Below, piece by piece: positions 41,694 through 49,269 of a stretch of DNA of 64,000 nucleotides (the first letter of the stretch is position 1; each line of letters opens with the position of its first letter). The DNA is from Mycolicibacterium septicum DSM 44393. GTDB lineage: Bacteria; Actinomycetota; Actinomycetes; Mycobacteriales; Mycobacteriaceae. Location: contig NZ_HG322952.1 in assembly GCF_000455325.1 (NCBI RefSeq), forward strand, positions 800,382 to 864,381, written 5' to 3'. A program made the translations under genes and the position numbers. The notes beneath the pieces are model-generated. The model did no database searches. It had not been told where the DNA came from and was given only the letters and a program-made list of their open reading frames with translations.

Positions 41694-41968
41694 CCCCCGG
41701 CCACCCCGGCCGGCAGGCCACCGTGATGCGGTCGCGCATCACCCTGGCCGCCACCGCGGTCCTCGTCGCAGGGATGGCCGCCCTACCGGGTGGCGCGCTG
41801 GCCAATGTGATCGACCGCACCGCCGATGCGATGGTCACCGACTACGTGCACACGGGCTGGTTTCCCACCTTCAACCTCGCTGACGCCTTCATCGTCACAG
41901 GCGCAGCCATACTCGTTGTGGCCAGTTGGCGCGCGAGCGGCACCGCAGACACCGGGATACGCGCATGA
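41690..41968 (+). CDS. Truncated signal-peptidase-II (LspA)-like protein
   Basis: This encodes 92 residues matching only the C-terminal half of LspA: RITLAATAVLVAGMAAL (a helix), GGALANVIDRTADAMVTDYV and GWFPTFNLADAFIVTGA, followed by a final helix. Both catalytic aspartates are present (TDYV and NLAD), but full LspA has about 160 residues and four helices, while here two are left. lspA copies do occur in cadmium and zinc operons, so this is a decayed or minimal version. It begins at a GTG overlapping the ATPase stop and its end overlaps the cadD start (ATGA). Confidence 0.7.
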   Translation: MTPGHPGRQATVMRSRITLAATAVLVAGMAALPGGALANVIDRTADAMVTDYVHTGWFPTFNLADAFIVTGAAILVVASWRASGTADTGIRA

Positions 41969-42558
41969 TCCTGTCGTCCGTGCTACCCGCGATCGGCCTG
42001 TTCACCGTCACCAACATCGACGACATCATCGTGCTCTCAATGTTTTTCGCCCGCGGCGCGGGACAACGCGGGACAACGGCCCGAATCACCGCAGGTCAAT
42101 ACCTGGGATTTGTGGGCATTCTGGGCGCGGCGGTGCTCGTCACGGTGGGTGCCGGAGCGTTCCTTCCTCCACAAGTCATCCCCTACTTCGGACTCATACC
42201 GCTCGCGCTGGGGCTGTGGGCGGCCTGGCAAGCCTGGCGTGACAACGACGACGATGACGACGCGGCGAAGGTCGCGGGCAAAAACGTCGGCGTCTGGACG
42301 GTCGCTGCAGTCACCTTCGCCAACGGCGGGGACAACATCGGCGTCTACGTCCCCGTCTTCCTCAGCGTGGGACCCGCGGCCGTGGTGGCATACTGCATCG
42401 TCTTCCTCGCGCTCATCGCGGTCCTCGTCGTCGCCGCCAGATTCGTCGCCACCCGCCGGCCGATCGCCGAAATCCTCGAACGCTGGGAACACATCCTCTT
42501 CCCGATCGTCCTGATTGCCCTCGGCATCGTCATCCTGGTCAGTGGTCTCGCCGACTAA
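41965..42558 (+). CDS. CadD family cadmium resistance transporter
   Basis: This encodes a 197-residue membrane protein with about five to six helices, the CadD/LysE-like type: MILSSVLPAIGLFTVTNIDD at the N-terminus, DNDDDDD in a loop, and TFANGGDNIGVYVPVFLS with the charged residues thought to contact the metal. The start ATG overlaps the LspA-like stop (ATGA). It completes a four-gene operon that starts with the CmtR-like sensor, and exports Cd(II) or reduces its entry. The gene ends in GLAD and is followed by a 265-bp non-coding stretch. Confidence 0.87.
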   Translation: MILSSVLPAIGLFTVTNIDDIIVLSMFFARGAGQRGTTARITAGQYLGFVGILGAAVLVTVGAGAFLPPQVIPYFGLIPLALGLWAAWQAWRDNDDDDDAAKVAGKNVGVWTVAAVTFANGGDNIGVYVPVFLSVGPAAVVAYCIVFLALIAVLVVAARFVATRRPIAEILERWEHILFPIVLIALGIVILVSGLAD

Positions 42559-42823
42559 GGAGCAAGAAGCCCTTCTCTCGCACAGTTGACCGCCGAAAGA
42601 CTTGTCGCCCAAAAGGGATCCATGCGTAGCGTCATGTGATCTATTGCCGTCATCGCACCCGTTATCGTCGCTGCAGCCCACGTTCACGGGCTACACCACC
42701 GGCGACGAGTCCATGCCCAAGGCGGCACCTTCCACTTCGCCCCGGTTAACCGCGTTTGTATCTATCAAATCGGTGGCCAAATGAAGCGCCGCGAACGGCC
42801 TCGGCTGCCGGAGACAGTGCGAT

Positions 42824-43726
42824 CTAGTCCAGGAGTCGGCCGCTGATGAGGCGCAGCTGTGGATAGGCGTTGGCGACGGGCAGCACAGTGCCCCCGGGGT
42901 GTGCTGTGAGCCAGTCGTCGGCTGCTTGGGGGTTCGCAAAGAAACGGCCGGGGTCGCAGATGGTCGCACGCACTGCGGCGGAGTCCATAGTCTGGGAACC
43001 AGGAATCGAGATCACCGCGGTAGAGGGCGAGAGGTCGGTAACACCGGACCGCGGGTCAACCGTGAAGCTGACAACGATATCGGTTGTCGGGCAGCGGGAT
43101 TCGATTTGCGCGCGGCGATCGAGGATCACCGGAAACAGCAGGGTGTCGGCGGCACACCACGTATAGAGGTGCTGCCCGTCGACGATGTAAACATGCGGGC
43201 TCGGGTTGAGAGTCAATCCCCACCCGATGATGCGGTGATGGTCGTCGTACTCGATATCACGGCCTGCGGGAGCAGTGGTGAGGTCGGCTCTATCGACGCC
43301 GGCGGCCGCACAGAGATCGGCGACCGTGACGGGACCGCCGCCGGCGAGCAGGCGCACGGCGGTGCGCATGAGGTGCCGTCCAGTCTTCTGGTCGGTGTCC
43401 CTTGAGACGCTGTCGGCGCCTGGGTCTGCGCACATCAGCGGCTCCTTCCGTGCCGCATCCCGGAGGTGATCGGCTGAATTGGCGCGCAATGCGGTCAAGA
43501 GACGCTCGGGTGTCGGCAGGTCGAGCCGGCAGGCGTCTGCAGCCAGGACCGTAGCTGCGGGGCACATCACATCGGCACCGTCGACGAGGACTGTTGGCGA
43601 GGGGTAGCGGCCCACTCTCTCGATGATCGGCAAGTCCAGAGCCATGCTGCTCAGGCAGTCGGTGACCAGCTGCCGGGCGGACGCGGCATGAGGACAGTCG
43701 GGTGCAGTGAGCAGTTCGATGCGCAT
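42824..43726 (-). CDS. merB: Organomercurial lyase MerB with N-terminal thioredoxin-like domain
   Basis: This encodes 300 residues. The C-terminal 210 or so are MerB: the catalytic set is Cys191 and Asp194 in YTWCAADTLLFP and Cys257 in ATICDPGRFFA, corresponding to C96, D99 and C159. The N-terminal 90 residues (MRIELLTAPDCPHAASARQL, SPTVLVDGADV) form a glutaredoxin/thioredoxin-like domain with one CP pair, which may receive or hand over mercury or supply thiols. MerB cleaves C-Hg bonds. It follows the merR gene by 4 bp on the same strand. No merA is visible in the window. Confidence 0.87.
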   Translation of the reverse strand: MRIELLTAPDCPHAASARQLVTDCLSSMALDLPIIERVGRYPSPTVLVDGADVMCPAATVLAADACRLDLPTPERLLTALRANSADHLRDAARKEPLMCADPGADSVSRDTDQKTGRHLMRTAVRLLAGGGPVTVADLCAAAGVDRADLTTAPAGRDIEYDDHHRIIGWGLTLNPSPHVYIVDGQHLYTWCAADTLLFPVILDRRAQIESRCPTTDIVVSFTVDPRSGVTDLSPSTAVISIPGSQTMDSAAVRATICDPGRFFANPQAADDWLTAHPGGTVLPVANAYPQLRLISGRLLD

Positions 43727-43730
43727 GTGT

Positions 43731-44153
43731 TCAGTCTCCGGTGGCCGAATGTGGTGTGGTGGCGGCGATGTGAATGTCGTGCAGGATCGGGCACTCCCGC
43801 TGGAGTCGAGGCTGATCGCAGGTTTCGACGAGCCGGCCGAGCGCATTGCGCATACCGGCCAGCTCATCGATCCGACGCTGCAGGTCGCCGATACGCGCAT
43901 AGGCCATCGCTTTGGCATCGTCACACGAGGCCGGCCCTCCGCCGGCCAGGTGCAGCAGTTCCTCGATGTCATCGAGCGTGAATCCCAATTGTTGGGCGCG
44001 TTTGACGAACCGCACGACCCGTACCGCGTCCGCGGAATAGCATCGGTATCCCGACCCGGTCCGCTGCGGTGAGGGTAGCAAGCCACGGCGTTCGTAGTAG
44101 CGCAAGGTTTGGGCATTGACGTGCGCCGCCGCAGCGACCTCACTGGTTCTCAC
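43731..44153 (-). CDS. merR: Mercury-sensing regulator MerR
   Basis: This encodes 140 residues with a MerR winged helix (NAQTLRYYERRGLL) and a dimer helix. Three Cys at 77, 112 and 121 reproduce exactly the spacings of Tn501 MerR (C82, C117, C126: 35 and 9 residues), so Hg(II) is the inducer. The gene starts at a GTG at 44153 and precedes merB by 4 bp, unlike the usual divergent merR. A tandem 12-bp repeat lies 24 bp upstream of the start. Confidence 0.9.
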   Translation of the reverse strand: MRTSEVAAAAHVNAQTLRYYERRGLLPSPQRTGSGYRCYSADAVRVVRFVKRAQQLGFTLDDIEELLHLAGGGPASCDDAKAMAYARIGDLQRRIDELAGMRNALGRLVETCDQPRLQRECPILHDIHIAATTPHSATGD

Positions 44154-44176
44154 CCCACCAGCATGAACCCTGTACC

Positions 44177-44200
44177 CAACTATCGGGTCAACTATCGGGT
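44177..44200. repeat. Tandem 12-bp repeat upstream of merR
   Basis: CAACTATCGGGT occurs twice in direct tandem. On the minus strand it reads TTGACCCGATAG twice, so each unit offers a -35-like TTGACC in front of merR. A MerR-type reading is TTGACC, a 19-base spacer and TGGGTA. The repeat probably belongs to the merR-merB promoter. Confidence 0.5.
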
Positions 44201-44648
44201 CAAGCCGACGTAGGTATTCTCCACATAGTTGCAGCCGTTTATTTGCGAACGCAACGAGCTCGCACGCACAGCCATCACTGATGGCGCGAGATTCTAGGAA
44301 CGGCAACACTGTTGATGAACATCGCATTGCACATCCTTGCAATCCAAGTTGGTGGATCTGTCAACTTCCGCCATCTCAAATACCTATCCGCCATCCTCTC
44401 ACCTGCACGTTCTCACGCAGGTGGCGTGCAAGGCCCATCCAGATGGCGGAGCCCGAAACTGCTGGGGGTCTGCTGCCATCGGCTAGGTGTGTGAAAGGTA
44501 TTGTCACTGCGACTGTGAGCGACACGTTGGCCGTCGTGCTGCCCCCCTCATCCGGACTCGGGCCTGTCGTTCGGCCGACGAGCCCGAATTGGGATGGTCA
44601 ACCTCTGACAGTTGTCGATGGTTGGACGTTGTCGACGATTAACGAGGC

Positions 44649-44679
44649 TTGCATTCCGTACCTAGGTACGGGTTTATCG
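44649..44679 (+). promoter_or_regulatory. MerR-type promoter/operator of the second mercury operon
   Basis: TTGCAT and TTATCG are separated by 19 bp, the long spacer that MerR regulators need. Between them lies a perfect 16-bp palindrome, CCGTACCTAGGTACGG (44656-44671), close to classical mer operators (CCGTAC...GTACGG). The ATG of 44687-45031 begins only 8 bp after the -10, so the mRNA is probably leaderless. Confidence 0.8.
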
Positions 44680-44686
44680 TCGGTGT

Positions 44687-45031
44687 ATGGCGATCGAAGA
44701 TGGCTCGGATTGGGTGCCCCAATCGTGCTCGCTGCCGTCCGCGGAGAGGCCATTGCGGGTGGCTGAGTTTGACCGGTTGTTTGGTGAATCGGCGGTGCGG
44801 TCAACGCGGGTGACCACCACGCGGCTCGACGTGGAGCTGGACGCCGCGGCGCAGCATCGCGCGCGGGATCTGGCCGCGCGGGAGTCGGAGTGCTGCTCGT
44901 ACTTCACGTTTACTTTTGAGACAGTGGGGCCGAATGTGGTGATGCGCATTGAGGTTCCACCGTCGCAGAGCGCTGTGCTGGATGCTCTGGCTGGCCGCGT
45001 CGACGTGGCGACCCGAGGTGGCGTCACGTGA
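44687..45031 (+). CDS. Conserved Cys-containing protein of actinobacterial mer operons
   Basis: This encodes 114 residues with two Cys sites: VPQSCSLPSAERPLRVAEFD near the start and SECCSYFTFTFE in the middle. The pattern is one I associate with small proteins beside MerR genes in actinobacteria. The two thiol sites could carry mercury to a transporter, but this is inference. It is the first gene of an operon under a MerR-type dyad promoter and its stop overlaps the next start (GTGA). Confidence 0.7.
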   Translation: MAIEDGSDWVPQSCSLPSAERPLRVAEFDRLFGESAVRSTRVTTTRLDVELDAAAQHRARDLAARESECCSYFTFTFETVGPNVVMRIEVPPSQSAVLDALAGRVDVATRGGVT

Positions 45032-45453
45032 GTGAGACAGGACTGCGCAGCGGTCAGCTGGCTGGCGCGGCGGGTGTGAATGTTGAGACGCTGCGGTATT
45101 ACGAGCGCCGGGGTCTGTTGGCCAAGCCGCAGAGGTCGTTGGGTGGGCACCGGTTGTATCCGGCGCAGACGGTGACGATGCTGCGGGTGATCAAGACGGC
45201 GCAGCGTCTGGGGTTCACGCTCGATGAGGTGGCGGACTTGTTGGCCGCGACGCGGGTGGGTGCCCGCTCGGATGCGGGGTTGCGGGCCCGGGCGCAGACC
45301 AAGCTGGCCGAGATCGACCAGAAGCTCGCCGAGCTCGCCGCGGTGCGCGACACATTGCGCTCGGCGCTGGAAGCAGGCTGTGATGATCTGCTCGCGTGCG
45401 CGGAAAGCCCGTGTTGCCCACTGCCGTTCACCACTGATTTCGACGCGAGCTGA
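45028..45453 (+). CDS. MerR family metal-responsive regulator
   Basis: This encodes 141 residues with a MerR helix (NVETLRYYERRGLLAKPQRS) and a C-terminal Cys cluster: C118, C124, C129 and C130 (AGCDDLLACAESPCCPLPF). The first Cys of the Hg triad is missing, so its metal site is built differently from the MerR at 43731-44153, as in other actinobacterial MerR proteins. The GTG start overlaps the previous gene. It probably acts at the dyad promoter at 44649-44679, within its own operon. Confidence 0.87.
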   Translation: MSETGLRSGQLAGAAGVNVETLRYYERRGLLAKPQRSLGGHRLYPAQTVTMLRVIKTAQRLGFTLDEVADLLAATRVGARSDAGLRARAQTKLAEIDQKLAELAAVRDTLRSALEAGCDDLLACAESPCCPLPFTTDFDAS

Positions 45454-45465
45454 AGGGTCTGCGCG

Positions 45466-45795
45466 GTGGCTGCTGCGGATAGGCGCTCCAGTAGACGGTG
45501 GTGGACCCTGATCGGTGCCGGAACGTTGATCTGTGCGAGTTGCTGCCTGCTGGTGCCTCTACTGGCAGCAGCAGGGATCGCTGGCAGCGCAGCGCTGCTG
45601 ATAAGCGCCGGGCGGCTGGAGACGATCGGATTCGCATTGGTCGCACTCGGCGTGGCTGGGTTCGTGCTGATGAGGATCCGGGCCAGACGCTCCCAAGACC
45701 TCGCCTGTTCGCCGGCTGACGACGGTCCGGGGTGCGGATGCATGCCGTCGGATCCGACCCTGCCTGAGATCCCGTCGAAACCAAGCGGTTCATAG
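45466..45795 (+). CDS. MerT-like small mercury transport protein
   Basis: This encodes 109 residues with two or three membrane segments: the first contains a vicinal Cys pair (GTLICASCCLLVPLLAAAG), as in MerT and MerF, the next is GFALVALGVAGFVLM, and a cytosolic CGC motif follows (GPGCGCMPSD). Such proteins pass Hg(II) through the membrane by thiol exchange. It starts with GTG 12 bp after the MerR stop in the same operon. As merA is not seen, the role of importing mercury is open; it might work with the TlpA-like lipoprotein. Confidence 0.75.
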   Translation: MAAADRRSSRRWWTLIGAGTLICASCCLLVPLLAAAGIAGSAALLISAGRLETIGFALVALGVAGFVLMRIRARRSQDLACSPADDGPGCGCMPSDPTLPEIPSKPSGS

Positions 45796-45935
45796 GACTG
45801 CGAGGCTTGAGGTAGGTTCCTCGGCCCTCGGCCCTCGGCCCGACCGAGTGTGGTTGGGCCGCAACCGGATTTGTGTTATCCGGTCAGTCAATTCTGTGCG
45901 GGAGTATGCCCGCCCAAACGGTGTGGAGGTTTGTC

Positions 45936-46496
45936 ATGCGCGTGTCAGGGTGCATTGCGGTAGCGGCGGCCGTCGCCGTCGCGTTGGCGGGGTGCGCCGG
46001 CAGCGGCGCCCAGCAGGCACAGTCGCAGGCCGCGGTGACGTCGGCGGCACCCTCGGGGATGCAGCCCGATGCGGTCGGGCGGGCGGTGCCCGAGCAGCTG
46101 AGGTTCACCAGCGCGCTGGTCGACGGGATCAGCTTCGAGGGGTCGTCGTTGGCGGGCAAGGACGCGGTGTTGTGGTTCTGGGCGCCGTGGTGCGGGGAAT
46201 GTCGCCGCGAGGCCCCGCATGTGGCCGCGGTGCAGAAGGCCACCGGCGACAAGGTCGTGGTAATGGGGGTGGCCGGCCGCGGCGACAACGCCGGTATGCG
46301 CTCGTTCATCGACGCCACCGGGGTGGGCGGGTTCGCTCATATCGTCGACACCGACGGGACGGTGTGGCAGCGCTTCGGGGTGGTCCAGCAACCCGCGTAC
46401 GCCTTCATCGATCACACCGGGGCGGTGACGGTGGTGCGCGGCTCGCTGGGCGAAGACGAGCTCGCGGCCCGTGTCGATGCGCTGAGTAGCTCCTAG
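45936..46496 (+). CDS. TlpA/DsbE-like thioredoxin-fold lipoprotein
   Basis: This encodes 186 residues with a lipobox (VALAGCAGS, Cys about 20), and a thioredoxin domain with WCGEC in FWAPWCGECRREAPHV and a cis-Pro in VQQPAYAF. It resembles the MPT53 type (Rv2878c), an extracytoplasmic thiol oxidoreductase. The ATG at 45936 has a GGAGG site. It is followed by the CcdA-like gene (8 bp), which would supply electrons from the cytosol, as for Rv2878c/Rv2877c. In this operon it may keep mercury-binding thiols reduced. Confidence 0.88.
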   Translation: MRVSGCIAVAAAVAVALAGCAGSGAQQAQSQAAVTSAAPSGMQPDAVGRAVPEQLRFTSALVDGISFEGSSLAGKDAVLWFWAPWCGECRREAPHVAAVQKATGDKVVVMGVAGRGDNAGMRSFIDATGVGGFAHIVDTDGTVWQRFGVVQQPAYAFIDHTGAVTVVRGSLGEDELAARVDALSSS

Positions 46497-46503
46497 GTCG
46501 GTG

Positions 46504-47406
46504 ATGGATACTCTGGGTTTCGCGTTGGCGGCCGGTGCGCTGGCTGCGGTCAATCCGTGCGGATTCGCCATGCTGCCTGCGTATTTGGCGTTGTTCATCG
46601 CCGGTGACCAGCCGCCGTTGGGACTGGGGAGTGCTTTGGTCGCAGTACGTCGCGCTCTGGCGGCGACGGCGGCGATGACGACCGGGTTTCTGGCCACGTT
46701 TGTCACCGCTGGGCTGGTTTTGTCCCCGGTCGCGGCGACCCTGCAGCGATGGGCGCCGGCACTGACCGTGGTGATCGGGGTCGGGCTGGCGGTGATGGGT
46801 CTGCTGATGGTCACCGGCCGGGAGCTGACGCTACCGTTGCCGAAACCTGGATCTGCGTTCAATCCGGCCGCGGGCCTGGGCCCAATGGCGCTCTATGGGG
46901 TGGTGTATGCGGTGGCGTCGCTGGGCTGCACGATCGGCCCGTTTCTCGTAGTGACCGCCACAACATTCACCTCCGGCAACATCCCCGCCGGGATCGGTGC
47001 GTACGGTGCCTACGCGATCGGGATGGGCCTGGTGGTCGGGGTGGCCTCGATCAGCGTCGCGCTGGCCCGCCAGTCGGCCACCCAGCGGCTGCGCCGACTC
47101 CTGCCCTATGCCGCACGGGCCGCCGGCACCTTGCTGCTACTGGCCGGCGGCTATGTCAGCTGGTACGGCATCTATGAGCTGCGGATCTTCGCCGGCGCGC
47201 GGGTCAATGATCCGATCATCAACGCCGCCGCCCGAATCCAAGCCACCATCGCATCGCTAATCGGCTCGGCCGGTCCCCCCGCTCTCGCCGGCATTCTGGC
47301 CGTCATCCTGGTGACCGCGGGCACGGCTGTCCTTGTCGGCAGAGCCTGTCGCCGTCGCCGATCACTCACCAACGACTCGGCTGACCACTCCGCCACCAGC
47401 CAGTAG
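46504..47406 (+). CDS. CcdA/DsbD-type membrane thiol electron carrier
   Basis: This encodes 300 residues with six or so helices: ALAAGALAAVNPCGFAMLPA carries the first conserved Cys (NPCGF), and VASLGCTIGPFLVV the second. These two Cys in membrane helices pass reducing power from cytosolic thioredoxin to the outside. The C-terminal part has an extra helix (AILAVILVTAGTAVLV). It starts at ATG 46504 (GTG 46501 possible) and partners with the lipoprotein in front. Similar pairs occur at Rv2877c-Rv2878c. Confidence 0.87.
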   Translation: MDTLGFALAAGALAAVNPCGFAMLPAYLALFIAGDQPPLGLGSALVAVRRALAATAAMTTGFLATFVTAGLVLSPVAATLQRWAPALTVVIGVGLAVMGLLMVTGRELTLPLPKPGSAFNPAAGLGPMALYGVVYAVASLGCTIGPFLVVTATTFTSGNIPAGIGAYGAYAIGMGLVVGVASISVALARQSATQRLRRLLPYAARAAGTLLLLAGGYVSWYGIYELRIFAGARVNDPIINAAARIQATIASLIGSAGPPALAGILAVILVTAGTAVLVGRACRRRRSLTNDSADHSATSQ

Positions 47407-47422
47407 TGCTTGTTCATGGGGC

Positions 47423-47453
47423 TTGGCCCTGTAGTGGGGTTGAAGGTTTAGGC
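47423..47453 (+). promoter_or_regulatory. MerR-type promoter of the third MerR gene
   Basis: TTGGCC (47423-47428) and TTAGGC (47448-47453) are separated by 19 bp, and the spacer contains CCC...GGGG-type symmetry with AAGG before the -10, like CueR/ZntR targets. The GTG start at 47462 is 8 bp downstream, so transcription is probably leaderless and self-controlled. Confidence 0.65.
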
Positions 47454-47461
47454 TGCCCGCT

Positions 47462-47890
47462 GTGAGTCGGATGCGGATCTCTCAGCTCGCAAAGCGCAGC
47501 GGCGTGCCAGCCAGCACGCTGCGGTTTTACGAGACGCTGGGTCTGTTGGCGGCGCAGCGCACTGATTCTGGGTACCGGATCTATGACGAGGCCACCGTCG
47601 AGCGGTTGGCGTTCATCCGCGCCGCCAAACGGGTCGGCCTGCCGTTGGAGGAAATCGGCGAGCTACTCACGGTGTGGGATCAGGGCGCGTGTGTTGATGT
47701 GCGGACCCGGCTGCGCCCGATGATGACCGCACGGCTCGACGAAGTCACTTCCCGGATCGGCGAGCTGCGTGCCTTCGCCGATGTCCTCACCGACGCGCTC
47801 GATCACCTCGATGCCCTGCCCGACCGCGCCACCCCATGCGACGCATCTTGCAGTTTCCTGAAATCACCCGCGCGACAGGAACATCGGTGA
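47462..47890 (+). CDS. MerR family heavy-metal-responsive regulator
   Basis: This encodes 142 residues: winged helix (RISQLAKRSGVPASTLRFYE), dimer helix, one Cys in WDQGACVDVRTRL and a C-terminal pair (TPCDASCSFL). The C-terminal CxxxC is typical of metal-sensing members but does not match the Hg, Cu or Zn consensus exactly. Because it leads an operon with a ferredoxin and an arsenite permease, arsenic or another soft metal is possible. It begins with GTG, and its stop overlaps the ferredoxin start (GTGA). Confidence 0.87.
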   Translation: MSRMRISQLAKRSGVPASTLRFYETLGLLAAQRTDSGYRIYDEATVERLAFIRAAKRVGLPLEEIGELLTVWDQGACVDVRTRLRPMMTARLDEVTSRIGELRAFADVLTDALDHLDALPDRATPCDASCSFLKSPARQEHR

Positions 47891-48207
47891 TCTACGTTAT
47901 CGCCGCACCGTGTGTGGATGTCAAAGATAAAGCTTGCATCGAAGAATGTCCGGTCGACTGCATCTACGAGGGCACCCGGATGCTCTACATCCACCCCGAC
48001 GAATGTGTGGACTGCGGGGCATGTGAACCTGTCTGCCCGGCCGAGGCCATCTTCTACGAAGACGACCTGCCCGACCACTGGGCCCATTACGCCACGATCA
48101 GCGCCGAATTCTTCGCCGACCTCGGCTCACCCGGCGGCGCTACCAAGACCGGCGCCCAGGCCTTCGACCACCCGATGGTAGCGGCGCTGCCTGCCACCAA
48201 TACCTAA
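47887..48207 (+). CDS. 7Fe-4S/2[4Fe-4S]-type ferredoxin
   Basis: This encodes 106 residues: N-terminal cluster Cys in IAAPCVDVKDKACIEECPVD and the second CxxCxxCxxxCP motif in ECVDCGACEPVCPAEAI. The length and the DVKDKACIEECPVDCIYEG pattern match mycobacterial FdxA. It starts with GTG overlapping the MerR stop. It could supply electrons to a metal-detoxifying enzyme encoded by the island, but no partner is next to it. Chromosomal fdxA genes are usually elsewhere. Confidence 0.9.
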   Translation: MIYVIAAPCVDVKDKACIEECPVDCIYEGTRMLYIHPDECVDCGACEPVCPAEAIFYEDDLPDHWAHYATISAEFFADLGSPGGATKTGAQAFDHPMVAALPATNT

Positions 48208-48279
48208 CCACCGCAACAGATCCAGCGTGGTGCCGGCTATCTCCCGTGCCCGGTGCATGCTGAGGAAGGACGTAACGTC

Positions 48280-49257
48280 TTGTCGTCACCGCTGACCGAG
48301 TGGCTCGAACGCCACCAGATCCCCATCTACCTGGCCGGGCTGGCCGCCGGGGCTGCAGTCGGGGCAGCCTGGCCCGCCGGCGAGCATGCGTGGGAGGCCG
48401 CCATCTACCCGGTACTCGGCGCCCTGCTGTACGCGACGTTTCTGCAGGTTCCGTTCACCAAACTGACCGCGGCGTTTCGTGAAGTCCGGTTTCTAGCCGC
48501 GGTCCTGGGCGTCAACTTCATCGTGGTGCCACTTGTGGTCGCCGCCCTGACCACCTTTGTGTCCATGCCCCAAGCGGTGCTGCTGGGTGTGCTGCTGACC
48601 TTGCTGACACCGTGCATCGACTACGTCATCGTGTTCTGCGGCCTAGCAGGCGGCGACAACCAACGCCTGCTGGCCGCCGCGCCGCTGCTCATGCTGATCC
48701 AGATGCTTGCATTGCCGCTGCTGTTGTGGCTGTTCGTCGGTCCCGAACTCGCCGACATCGTCGACGTCGGCCCCTTCCTGGAAGCCTTCCTCATCCTCAT
48801 CGTGGCGCCCCTGCTGTTGGCCTGGGCCACCGAAGGGCTTGCAATGCGCCACCGCAGCGGACAAGTGATCTCCTCGGCGATGGCCGCGGCGATGGTGCCA
48901 CTGATGACAGCCACGCTGTTCGTGGTGGTCGCCAGCCAATTCCCCAAGATCAGCCACCAGGTCGACCAAGTTCTCAAAGTGGTCCCGATCTACGCCGCGT
49001 TCCTGCTCATCATGGCGCTGCTCGGGTTGGCAGTGGTGCGACTGCTCCGGTTCGACAGCGGACGTGGTCGGGCCCTGATCTTCAGCGGCGCCACCCGCAA
49101 CTCCCTGGTCGTACTCCCGCTAGCACTGGCACTACCAGCCGCCTACGCGACCACCCCCGCCATCGTGGTCACCCAAACTCTCGTCGAACTGCTCGGCATG
49201 ATCATCTACGTTCGCGTCGTCCCAAAGCTGATTCTCACTCATCCCGCGGATGGGTAG
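48280..49257 (+). CDS. ACR3/bile-acid-symporter-like arsenite permease
   Basis: This encodes about 325 residues with ten hydrophobic segments, the BASS/ACR3 fold: GALLYATFLQVPFTKL, the conserved Cys in LLTLLTPCIDYVIVF that ACR3 pumps need, FSGATRNSLVVLPLALALP, and VTQTLVELLGMIIYVR. It exports arsenite by a Cys thiolate relay. The start is most likely a TTG at 48280 behind AGGAAGGA; a GTG at 48253 is possible. It follows the ferredoxin gene and converges on the ApeA-like gene. Confidence 0.83.
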   Translation: MSSPLTEWLERHQIPIYLAGLAAGAAVGAAWPAGEHAWEAAIYPVLGALLYATFLQVPFTKLTAAFREVRFLAAVLGVNFIVVPLVVAALTTFVSMPQAVLLGVLLTLLTPCIDYVIVFCGLAGGDNQRLLAAAPLLMLIQMLALPLLLWLFVGPELADIVDVGPFLEAFLILIVAPLLLAWATEGLAMRHRSGQVISSAMAAAMVPLMTATLFVVVASQFPKISHQVDQVLKVVPIYAAFLLIMALLGLAVVRLLRFDSGRGRALIFSGATRNSLVVLPLALALPAAYATTPAIVVTQTLVELLGMIIYVRVVPKLILTHPADG

Positions 49258-49269
49258 TGTCTGGCATTC

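Larger units (their letters stand above)
44154..44686. other. Non-coding stretch between the two mercury units
   Basis: I see no supportable gene here. The open frames in it have no recognisable domain and unusual composition. It contains a tandem 12-bp repeat near the left end (44177-44200) and the MerR-type promoter with its dyad near the right end (44649-44679). The central part could be a remnant of an earlier insertion. Confidence 0.55.

Noticed and set aside
44281..44766. A 161-codon plus-strand frame in the merR/mer-operon gap
   Set aside because: It overlaps the dyad promoter and the start of the 44687 gene and shows no domain; composition does not look coded.
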